From positions 1-32,808 of the forward strand of contig JAHFFI010000005.1 of assembly GCA_023248025.1 (NCBI GenBank): a DNA stretch of 32,808 bases, given 5' to 3'. Origin of the DNA: Candidatus Omnitrophota bacterium (GTDB lineage Bacteria > Omnitrophota > Gorgyraeia > 2-02-FULL-51-18). A program made the translations under genes and the position numbers. How positions within the stretch are numbered: position 1 is the first letter of the stretch; every line of letters begins with the position of its first letter. The notes under the pieces were generated by a model, which saw only the letters and a list, made by a program, of their open reading frames with translations, was not told where the DNA came from and did no database searches. Below, piece by piece: positions 17,017-24,495 of the stretch.

Positions 17017-17598
17017 ATGCCGACCGAAATAGATTTTGCTTCATCCATTCAAAAAATCCGCGGGTTTTATAAAGAAAGTCATCGCTCTCCCAGTTTTTCC
17101 GAGATCGCATCCCTTTTCGGATACAAGTCCAAGAATGCCGCTTTCGAATTAGTCGATAAACTCGTCCAAAAAGGTTTTCTCAAAAAAGATTCCAAAGGAA
17201 AGATACTCTTTGATCGTTTGGCCGGTGTACGGCTTCTGGGCACGGTGCAGGCCGGCTGGCCCAGTCCCGCCGAAGAAGAGCTCGTCGATACGATGAGCCT
17301 CGATGAATTTTTGGTTGAGCGGCCTCAGCAAACTTTTTTAATCAAAGTGACCGGTGATTCCATGATAGATGCCGGTATTCAAGAGGGTGACCTTGTGCTT
17401 GTCGAGCGCGGTCGGAACCCCAAGAATAAAGATATCGTGATCGCCCAGGTCGACAACGAATGGACGATGAAATATTATGAAAAATCGGGCGGCCAGGTGC
17501 GTCTCATTGCCGCCAATAAAAAATATCCCCCCATCAAACCCCGTGAAGAGCTGAAAATAGGAGGCATCATTGTTGCAGTCATCCGTAAATATAGGTAG
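17017..17598 (+). CDS. lexA: LexA family SOS repressor
   Basis: N-terminal wHTH SPSFSEIASLFGYKSKNAAFELVDKL; AG cleavage site in GTVQAGWPSP; GDSM Ser and TMKYY Lys catalytic positions. ATG 17017 preceded by GGGGGAG. Confidence 0.93.
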   Translation: MPTEIDFASSIQKIRGFYKESHRSPSFSEIASLFGYKSKNAAFELVDKLVQKGFLKKDSKGKILFDRLAGVRLLGTVQAGWPSPAEEELVDTMSLDEFLVERPQQTFLIKVTGDSMIDAGIQEGDLVLVERGRNPKNKDIVIAQVDNEWTMKYYEKSGGQVRLIAANKKYPPIKPREELKIGGIIVAVIRKYR

Positions 17599-17617
17599 TC
17601 CCGAGAACTATCCTCTA

Positions 17618-18913
17618 ATGCTCCGTTCTTTCCCGCGTGCCATTGCACATATCGACTGTGACGCATTTTTTTCAAGTATTGAGCAATCGCTGAATCCTTC
17701 TATCAAAGGAAAGCCCGTGATCACAGGGAAAGAAAGAGGCATCGCGGCGGCGATGAGCTATGAGGCCAGGGATCGCGGTGTGACACGCGGTATGAGACTT
17801 TATGAAGTAAAAAAGCTTTGTCCCGATGCCGTGATTCTGCCTAATGACTACGAAACGTATTCGCTTTTTTCAAAGCGCTTCTACGGGATTTTAAGGCGCT
17901 TTACACCCGATGTAGAAGAATATTCCATCGATGAGGCGTTTGTGGATCTTTCAGGTCTGAGGCGTCTGTATCACGCGCCCTATGAAGTCATCGCGATGCA
18001 GATAAAAGAAACGCTCGAGCGTGAACTCGGGCTGACGGTCTCGGTGGGGCTGAGCATCACGAAGTCGCTGGCTAAGATCGCCTCACGCGAGAATAAACCG
18101 TCAGGATTTACCTGCGTGCGCGGGTACGATCTTAATTCATTTTTAAAATCAATGCCGGTTTCGCGGGTTTGCGGGCTGGGGCCCAACAGCAGCGCTCTTT
18201 TGGCGAAGCACGGAATAAATACCGTCTGGGAATATGTGAACCGTCCTGAAGTATTCGTGCGTAAACTGCTGGGGAAAGTGGGCGCAGAACTTTGGCAGGA
18301 ATTAAGAGGCGACGCAGTCTATCGCGTCATGAAAGGCGAAAATAAACATCAGGCGTCGCTCAGTAAGACCAAAACTTTCACGCCGCCTTCCCATGACAAG
18401 GATTTCGTGCGGGCGCAGATGCTGAGAAACACCGAATCCGCTTTTATAAAACTCCGCCGTCATCATTTGCGCGCAGGTTCCGTCAGTGTTTATCTCACGG
18501 ATCATGAATTTAAAAGCCGGGGTCTTTATGCGGAACTCACGCGTTCCACCGGTTCTACGCTCGACGCAGCGGTTATCGTCGCGGGGCTGTTTGAAAAATT
18601 GTATGATCCGCGGGTGAAATACCGCCGTACCGGTATAGTTTTAAGCTCGCTTGAGATCGATAAAGAAATGCAGTACGATCTTTTTCAGGATGTTTGCCGC
18701 GTAAAAAAACTGGAAACAATATCCAGGGTTATAGACGAAGTGAACCAGACTTATGGAAAGCATTCGCTTCATCTGGGCTCGACGGATCTTTTGAACCGTT
18801 TCGCGCATCATTTGGGCGACCGCGGCGACGTGGCTTTGCGGAAACAGAATCTGCTTCCGGGAGAGACCTTCCGCCGCCGGGTGCGTCTGCCGGTTTGGAA
18901 CGTGAAAGTCTAA
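17618..18913 (+). CDS. dinB: Y-family DNA polymerase (Pol IV, DinB)
   Basis: IAHIDCDAFFSSIEQSLNPSIKGKPVITG...AAMSYEARDRGVTRGM...YSIDEAFVDLSG...SVGLSITKSLAKIASRENKPSG. Directly downstream of lexA. Confidence 0.93.
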   Translation: MLRSFPRAIAHIDCDAFFSSIEQSLNPSIKGKPVITGKERGIAAAMSYEARDRGVTRGMRLYEVKKLCPDAVILPNDYETYSLFSKRFYGILRRFTPDVEEYSIDEAFVDLSGLRRLYHAPYEVIAMQIKETLERELGLTVSVGLSITKSLAKIASRENKPSGFTCVRGYDLNSFLKSMPVSRVCGLGPNSSALLAKHGINTVWEYVNRPEVFVRKLLGKVGAELWQELRGDAVYRVMKGENKHQASLSKTKTFTPPSHDKDFVRAQMLRNTESAFIKLRRHHLRAGSVSVYLTDHEFKSRGLYAELTRSTGSTLDAAVIVAGLFEKLYDPRVKYRRTGIVLSSLEIDKEMQYDLFQDVCRVKKLETISRVIDEVNQTYGKHSLHLGSTDLLNRFAHHLGDRGDVALRKQNLLPGETFRRRVRLPVWNVKV

Positions 18914-18937
18914 CGTGAAAGTCTAACGTGAAAGTCT
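18899..18937 (+). repeat. 13-nt perfect tandem repeat, three copies, across the dinB stop codon
   Basis: (AACGTGAAAGTCT)x3 at 18899-18911, 18912-18924 and 18925-18937. Confidence 0.97.
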
Positions 18938-18975
18938 AGAAGCCCATTCGCCGGGCTCGTGATATTATATTGTAA

Positions 18976-19764
18976 ATGTCACAGCACCCTTTTTCCGGCA
19001 AAACAACTCTTATCACAGGCGGTTCGGGCGGTATCGGTTTTGAACTGGCACGCTTATTTTTACGTGCCGGCTCCAAAGTCATCCTGATAGGAAGTAGCGC
19101 GAAAAAATTGGAAGAAGCCTCAAACCGCCTCGAAAAAGAATTTGGCGCCAAGATAATAACGCTGGCCAAGGATCTGTCGCCCAGTTCCGCCTCACGCGAA
19201 GTCTTCGAAGTGACTCAAAAATGGCCGGCTCCGGTTGATATTCTCGTGAATAACGCGGGTTTCGGCATTTCCGGGTATTTTCACTCAATGCCTGAACTTG
19301 AGCTTTTTAAAATGGTGCGCCTCAACACCCACACGGTTCTGGAACTCACGCGTCTTTATCTGCCCGGGATGGTCGAGCGTGGTTTTGGACGTATTTTGAA
19401 TGTCGCCTCTACGGCTGCTTTCCAGGGAATTCCGATTGAGGCGGCTTATGCCGCGTCAAAGGCGTTTGTTCTAACACTCTCCGAAGGCCTGCATGATGAG
19501 CTCAAATCCAAAGGCGTCGGCGTCACGTGTTTGTGTCCCGGTCCCACCGAAACGTCGTTTTTCACCCGCGGTTCCATTAATGCCTCAACCGTCATTAAAC
19601 GCGTCATGATGTCTCCGGAGGCAGTCGCGAAAACGGGCTTTAACGCGCTCATAAAACAAAAACCCGTTGTCATCGCGGGTTTTCGGAATAAATTCATGAT
19701 CTTCACGGAGCGTTTTGCGCCGCGAAAATGGGTCACGAAAATCGCGCGTAAAATGGTAGAATGA
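18976..19764 (+). CDS. SDR family NAD(P)-dependent oxidoreductase
   Basis: TLITGGSGGIGFELARLFLRAGSKVILIGSS, DILVNNAGFGISG, AAYAASKAFVLTLSEGLHDEL: Rossmann and YxxxK motifs. Confidence 0.93.
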   Translation: MSQHPFSGKTTLITGGSGGIGFELARLFLRAGSKVILIGSSAKKLEEASNRLEKEFGAKIITLAKDLSPSSASREVFEVTQKWPAPVDILVNNAGFGISGYFHSMPELELFKMVRLNTHTVLELTRLYLPGMVERGFGRILNVASTAAFQGIPIEAAYAASKAFVLTLSEGLHDELKSKGVGVTCLCPGPTETSFFTRGSINASTVIKRVMMSPEAVAKTGFNALIKQKPVVIAGFRNKFMIFTERFAPRKWVTKIARKMVE

Positions 19765-19768
19765 AAAA

Positions 19769-20410
19769 ATGAAAAATAAATCAATAACACAGATTGAAGA
19801 AAAGATGGGGTCCTTGGACCCCAGCTCATTGCGCTATCAGGTGCTGGACTCGGCCCGCCAGTTTAAAAGTTCTTGGATAGAGCTCGGACGTTTTTTATAT
19901 CAGGTCAATCAGGGAAAACTTTTTAAGGAATGGGGTTTTATTACTTTTGAGGGGTACACTGCCAAGGAAGTCGGTATCAGGCAGCAGACGGCCGTGAAGC
20001 TGCTTAAGTCCTATTATTTTCTTGAGAAGGAAGAGCCTCAATTTTTAAAACGGCAGCTTGATACCGAAACCAAGCCCAACAGCATCCCGAGTTATGAAGC
20101 CGTAAATGCTCTGAGGCTCGCAAGTCAAAATGACCGTATTCCCGAAAAGCAATACGACGAGATACGGGACGCCGTGCTCGAGGATGCGCGCGAGGAAGGC
20201 GAGGTAAAAAAGAAAATACGTTATGTTTTAAAAGCCAACCCCTCGGCTTCGAAACCCATCGACAAAGAAAAACAGAAAGAGCAGGCGGTTATCCGCACCG
20301 TGGCGGCGCTCAAGAGGTCAAAAATAGAGCTTGAAGAGCTGGGTTTTCCGGACCGGCTTTTACAGAAGTTTGACGACTTTATCGACGTCGTGGCGGAGTA
20401 TCAGCTATGA
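19769..20410 (+). CDS. Conserved hypothetical protein (possible HTH-containing)
   Basis: ORF 4 nt after the SDR, ATGA overlap with the next gene; EGYTAKEVGIRQQTAVKLLKSYYFLEKEEPQFLKRQL looks HTH-like. Confidence 0.65.
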   Translation: MKNKSITQIEEKMGSLDPSSLRYQVLDSARQFKSSWIELGRFLYQVNQGKLFKEWGFITFEGYTAKEVGIRQQTAVKLLKSYYFLEKEEPQFLKRQLDTETKPNSIPSYEAVNALRLASQNDRIPEKQYDEIRDAVLEDAREEGEVKKKIRYVLKANPSASKPIDKEKQKEQAVIRTVAALKRSKIELEELGFPDRLLQKFDDFIDVVAEYQL

Positions 20411-20778
20411 CGCTGCCTCAGACCAAATTTTTTACAGTCAAAGAAGCCAACCAAACGCTGCCGCTCGTACGGAAGATCGTCGACGATATTCTGGATGTCG
20501 GTAAAAAGATACGCGCCATCTCTATCGAGGTTGGCACCCACGCCGAGCAGGATCCGCAAATCACAAAATTGATGGACCAGCTCGAGGATCTTTTTGTCGA
20601 GCTCGAAGACTTAGGCTGTTCTTATCGGGACTGGAACTTCACGATGGGTCTTGTGGATTTTCCGGCTATTATCGGCGGAGAAGAAGTTCTGCTTTGTTGG
20701 CGCAGCGATGAGCTGAGTGTTCAATATTATCACGGTATGGAGGGTGGGTTCGCCGGCCGTAAATTGCTTCCGGCATAG
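20407..20778 (+). CDS. DUF2203-like protein
   Basis: KFFTVKEANQTLPLVRKIVDDIL...LEDLGCSYRDWNFTMGLVDFPAIIGGEEVLLCWRSDELSVQYYHGMEGGFAGRKLLP matches the DUF2203 pattern. Confidence 0.8.
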   Translation: MTLPQTKFFTVKEANQTLPLVRKIVDDILDVGKKIRAISIEVGTHAEQDPQITKLMDQLEDLFVELEDLGCSYRDWNFTMGLVDFPAIIGGEEVLLCWRSDELSVQYYHGMEGGFAGRKLLPA

Positions 20779-20791
20779 ATATTTACGGAAT

Positions 20792-20828
20792 AAAAAAACC
20801 GGCGGGAGACTTTCCCGCCGGTTTTTTT
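20792..20828. terminator. Bidirectional intrinsic terminator between convergent genes
   Basis: AAAAAAACCGGCGGGA-GACTT-TCCCGCCGGTTTTTTT: perfect 16-bp inverted repeat with A- and T-tracts. Confidence 0.95.
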
Positions 20829-20847
20829 CTTGTCTATTCTTCGGAGA

Positions 20848-21102
20848 TTATGAGAGGTGCTTGGAGATGAGTTTTGTCATCTCAAACATCGAGACCTGCG
20901 CTTTGCCGAAGATCGGCTTCAGGTTCGCGTCCGCATTGATGTTTCTGCGGTTCTTCTTATCCTGCAGGTCATTCTTCTTAATGTATTCCCATAGCTTCTT
21001 CACAACCTGAGTGCGAGGTAACATTTTGGTGCCGACAACTTTCGCCAGCGCGTCGCTCGGTTGTAAAGGTTTCATGAATGCTGCATTTGCTTTCTTGGCC
21101 AC
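20848..21102 (-). CDS. Stand-alone SWIB/MDM2 domain protein
   Basis: MAKKANAAFMKPLQPSDALAKVVGTKMLPRTQVVKKLWEYIKKNDLQDKKNRRNINADANLKPIFGKAQVSMFEMTKLISKHL is a full SWIB domain. Confidence 0.92.
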   Translation of the reverse strand: MAKKANAAFMKPLQPSDALAKVVGTKMLPRTQVVKKLWEYIKKNDLQDKKNRRNINADANLKPIFGKAQVSMFEMTKLISKHLS

Positions 21103-21240
21103 GTGTAACCCCCTTAGAGTTAAAGAGTATTGTTTTAGCTACCCGCGCGCGCCTTCTTGGCCTTCGCGCGATTCAATAGTTCTATCATAAACCCCTTTAA
21201 AAGAGAAAGATAATTTTCTCGAGGGGAAAACCGCAACTTT

Positions 21241-21604
21241 CCATTAATCCCAGTAACCGCCGGGGCCTGCCAAAGGACGAGGTCTATTTGTCCTCGCCGT
21301 CTATTAGCGGCTCCGGGCAAATAGACCTCGCCCTTTGCCACCCGTCGGGTTCTCTTAGGTCTTAATAGAAAACAACTCTATTTGCTAATGGTATGAGGAC
21401 CACTTCCGGGGCCCTAGACCATTCGCTAATAGAGTGATCTATCTTAAGACCAAGACAACCCTACGTGTAGAGATAGGTTACGGTTAAGAGGCCCGTTTCG
21501 GTGTTGGGTTAGGGTAACGGGTTTAGATACCACGTCTATTTTCGTTACCCTTACCGAATAACGACACGGGCCTCGTCACCCTAACCAGGCCCTGTCGGTT
21601 ACCT
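21241..21604. repeat. Structured intergenic repeat, copy C
   Basis: GTAACCGCCGGGGCCTG...CAGGCCCTGTCGGTTAC outer stem; arm AAAGGACGAGGTCTATTTG/CAAATAGACCTCGCCCTTT; arm GGTCTTAATAGA...ACCATTCGCTAATAGAGTGATCTATCTTAAGACC; 44-nt arm GGTTACGGTTAAGAGGCCCG.../...CGGGCCTCGTCACCCTAACC. Confidence 0.92.
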
Positions 21605-21608
21605 GTGC

Positions 21609-21614
21609 TATAAT
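21609..21614 (+). promoter_or_regulatory. Candidate -10 element of hemW, immediately upstream of the start codon
   Basis: TATAAT ends 6 nt before ATG 21621; no clear -35. Confidence 0.45.
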
Positions 21615-21620
21615 CCTCGC

Positions 21621-22748
21621 ATGCGAGGTATATATATACATATTCCGTTTTGCACAAAGAAGTGTCATTACTGTAATTTTGTAATCAGTACCGACGGGTC
21701 TCCCAAGATGCAAGGCAATTTTTATGCGGCACTCTTGAAGGAGATGGCCAAAATGGCTGAGCACTTTAAAGGTAAGCGCTTTGATACGGTTTATTTCGGA
21801 GGAGGCACCCCGTCGCTTGTTTCCGAGGGAGACCTTCTTAATATTTGCGGTGCCCTGAGCGACCATTTTCAATTCACGGACGATACGGAAGTCACTATTG
21901 AGGCCAATCCCGGGGATATCACACCGGCCAAAGCCCGCGCCTGGAAAAAAATGGGAGTCACGCGCGTGAGCCTAGGCGCTCAGAGTTTCCAGGATGCGAC
22001 CTTGAAGCGCATCAATCGTACTCACACGGCAGATGACATCGTGAGCTCGTTCCAGATGCTCAAAGATGCCGACCTCAGCAATATCAACGCCGACCTTATT
22101 CTTTCACTGCCCGGAGAAGGTTTTCGGGAATTGGAAAGTTCCTTGAGCCGCGCTGTGAAGCTCGGGCCTACTCATGTTTCACTTTATGAATTGACGATAG
22201 AAGAGAAAACCGTGTTCGGGACCGAATTCAAGAGCGGTGCGTTGAAACTTCCCGATGAAGATTCGCAGATCAAAATGCTTTTGTATGCGCGAAAATATTT
22301 AAAGGACGACGGGTTCGAGCATTATGAGCTGCTTAATTTTGCGCGCAAAGGCTATCAGTCCCGTCACAATCTGCTTTATTGGGCCAATGAAGAATATCTG
22401 GGGCTTGGGCCGGGAGCGTTTTCATTCTGGGGCGGCAGGCGTTATCAATACGCGTCGAGCGTGGATGAATATTTGGAGAAAATATCCAGGGAAGATTTCA
22501 CAGCCGCCGAGGAGGAGACACTTACACCTGAAAAACGTGAAGTGGAATCGTTGCTATTGGCTTTAAGGCGCCTCGAGGGTGCAGACATTCATAATTTTAC
22601 ATCCGTATTTAAACGTCTCGAAAAAGAAATAGCCGGCCTCGAATCTCAAAACCTCTTATCCCGCACCAAAGGCCGTCTGCATTTGACTGACCGCGGCCAA
22701 CTCCTGGCCGAGACCGTTTTCACTGAACTTTCCTCACCCAATATATAA
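21621..22748 (+). CDS. hemW: HemW-like radical SAM protein (coproporphyrinogen III oxidase-like)
   Basis: GIYIHIPFCTKKCHYCNFVI (CxxxCxxC), TVYFGGGTPSLV, VTIEANPGDI, RVSLGAQSFQDATLKRINRTHTADD. Confidence 0.9.
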   Translation: MRGIYIHIPFCTKKCHYCNFVISTDGSPKMQGNFYAALLKEMAKMAEHFKGKRFDTVYFGGGTPSLVSEGDLLNICGALSDHFQFTDDTEVTIEANPGDITPAKARAWKKMGVTRVSLGAQSFQDATLKRINRTHTADDIVSSFQMLKDADLSNINADLILSLPGEGFRELESSLSRAVKLGPTHVSLYELTIEEKTVFGTEFKSGALKLPDEDSQIKMLLYARKYLKDDGFEHYELLNFARKGYQSRHNLLYWANEEYLGLGPGAFSFWGGRRYQYASSVDEYLEKISREDFTAAEEETLTPEKREVESLLLALRRLEGADIHNFTSVFKRLEKEIAGLESQNLLSRTKGRLHLTDRGQLLAETVFTELSSPNI

Positions 22749-22760
22749 ATTCCTCCTCAC

Positions 22761-23247
22761 AGGTAACCGACAGGGCCTGGCTCGGGCGCGCCCTATTTGT
22801 CCTCGCCCTTACGGGCTCCGGGCAAATAGGGACCGTGCCCTCGCCACCCGTCGGAGATATTGAAAGACATTGTTTGGTAACGGTTAGGGTGACGAGGCCC
22901 GTGTCGTTATTCGGTAAGGGTAACGTAACCCAACACCGAAACGGGCGTCTTAACCGTAACCTATCTCTACCCGTCGGGTTGTCTGGATCTTAGATAGAAT
23001 ACTCTATTAGCGAATGGTCTAGGACCCCGGAAGTGGTCCTTGGGGGCGCGTTTGTCCGCCGGAGGCGGATCCGCCTCCGGCGGAAGATAGCGAGCCATGG
23101 AAACCTACTCTTACACACGAGCCAATCTCAACCGAGCGAGAGATTTCCTCGGAGGGGAAATCCGAGCGTCGACCCAAAGGACTACTTCCGGGGTCCGGGA
23201 CCCAGCAATGTGTATTCTTCGGGGAGCTGGCAGGCCCTATCGGTTAG
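22761..23247. repeat. Structured intergenic repeat, copy D (largest)
   Basis: GTAACCGACAGGGCCTGG...CAGGCCCTATCGGTTA outer pairing; 22876-22970 is the reverse complement of the C arm at 21471-21586 with an internal deletion; 22981-23215 matches the arm series of copy A. Confidence 0.92.
23055..23084. repeat. 30-nt perfect palindrome nested in repeat D
   Basis: TCCGCCGGAGGCGGATCCGCCTCCGGCGGA; absent from the aligned position in copy A (gcgcgtttg|agat...). Confidence 0.95.
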
Positions 23248-23296
23248 GTTTGTTTGAATAGAGCCGAGAAGACATGCGATATGATAATATACTGCG

Positions 23297-23623
23297 ATGA
23301 CATCCGCGCGGAATGCTTATGAAAATGCGGTGGACTTGATTGCCAAAGGGGAGAAAGAAAGGGCCGCCGAGGCGCTTGAGGCGATGATTTCGGTGTACCC
23401 AGATTTTGCCGATGCTTATGAAACGCTCGGCATGGTATTTTATAAATTGAATCGTTACGATGATGCGATAGTGTGGACCGACAAACTGGCCAAGCTCAGG
23501 CCTGATTATGCGATGGCGCATACGAATTTGTCTGTTTTTTATATGAAAAAAGGCGATAAAATAAAAGCCGAAGAAGAAAAAGCTTTGGCCACGGTTTTAA
23601 GTTTCGGGAAAGCAAAAAAATGA
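23297..23623 (+). CDS. Small TPR-repeat protein
   Basis: AYENAVDLIAKGEKERAAEALEAMISVYPDFADAYETLGMVFYKLNRYDDAIVWTDKLAKLRPDYAMAHTNLSVFYMKKGD: consecutive TPR motifs. Confidence 0.85.
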   Translation: MTSARNAYENAVDLIAKGEKERAAEALEAMISVYPDFADAYETLGMVFYKLNRYDDAIVWTDKLAKLRPDYAMAHTNLSVFYMKKGDKIKAEEEKALATVLSFGKAKK

Positions 23624-24495
23624 CCAAGAATCATCTGCGCATAGGACTCGTCCAGATGCGCTGCCAGAAAAATCCGGCGGACAATTTAAAAAAAGCATTA
23701 AGCCAGGTGAGAATCGCCGCGCGAAAAGGCGCACAAATAGTGTGTCTCCAGGAGCTTTTCAATACGCCTTATTTCTGTCAGGGGCAAAAAACCGAGCACT
23801 TTGACCTGGCCGAGACAATCCCCGGTCCCGTCACGGACGCCTTGGCCAACCTAGCCCGAAAAGAAAAAGTGGCACTCATTGCGCCGCTTTTTGAAAAGTA
23901 CCGTAAAGGTGTTTATTATAATTCCGCGGCGGTCATCGACTCAAACGGCGAACTCATCGGCAAATACCGCAAAATGCATATTCCGGACGACCCGGGATTC
24001 AATGAAAAATTTTATTTTTCGCCGGGCGACCTCGGTTTTAAGACATTCAAAATAAAGTCCGTCAAGATAAGCGTCCTCATCTGCTGGGACCAGTGGTTCC
24101 CGGAAGCCGCGCGCATGGCGGCACTCGACGGCGCGGATATTCTTTTTTATCCCACGGCCATCGGCTGGAAACCCAATAAACCCAAAGAGACGGAAGCTTA
24201 TCATTCTGCCTGGGAAACGATACAAAGAAGCCACGCTATCGCCAACGGTGTTTTTGTGGCGGCGACGAACCGCGTGGGCCAGGAAGGAGCTCTCAGGTTC
24301 TGGGGACAGTCTTTTGTGGCGGATCCCTTCGGTGCCGTGCTTTATCGCGCGAGCGAAAAAGACGAAGAGATTGTCATTGCCGATTGCGATCTCGCGAAAG
24401 TCGAGCAAACCCGTCGCGAATGGCCATTTTTCCGCGACCGGCGCATGGATGCCTACCAAGCGATCTCGTCCCGTTCCGTTGAGAAAAAAAATTAA
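23620..24495 (+). CDS. aguB: N-carbamoylputrescine amidase (carbon-nitrogen hydrolase)
   Basis: IVCLQELFNTPYFCQ, GKYRKMHIPDDPGFNEKFYFSPGD, VLICWDQWFPEAAR: Glu-Lys-Cys triad; sits directly upstream of agmatine deiminase. Confidence 0.92.
   Translation: MTKNHLRIGLVQMRCQKNPADNLKKALSQVRIAARKGAQIVCLQELFNTPYFCQGQKTEHFDLAETIPGPVTDALANLARKEKVALIAPLFEKYRKGVYYNSAAVIDSNGELIGKYRKMHIPDDPGFNEKFYFSPGDLGFKTFKIKSVKISVLICWDQWFPEAARMAALDGADILFYPTAIGWKPNKPKETEAYHSAWETIQRSHAIANGVFVAATNRVGQEGALRFWGQSFVADPFGAVLYRASEKDEEIVIADCDLAKVEQTRREWPFFRDRRMDAYQAISSRSVEKKN

Noticed and set aside
21135-21341. ORF 21135-21341 (-), MAKGEVYLPGAANRRRG...
   Set aside because: Its 5' half is read through repeat C; no family resemblance, unsupported as a gene.
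15778-23247. CRISPR array or integron attC array
   Set aside because: Repeats are few, long, mosaic and separated by genes; there are no regular spacers, cas genes or integrase.
23033-23257. ORF 23033-23257 (+)
   Set aside because: Read through repeat D including the palindrome; spurious.
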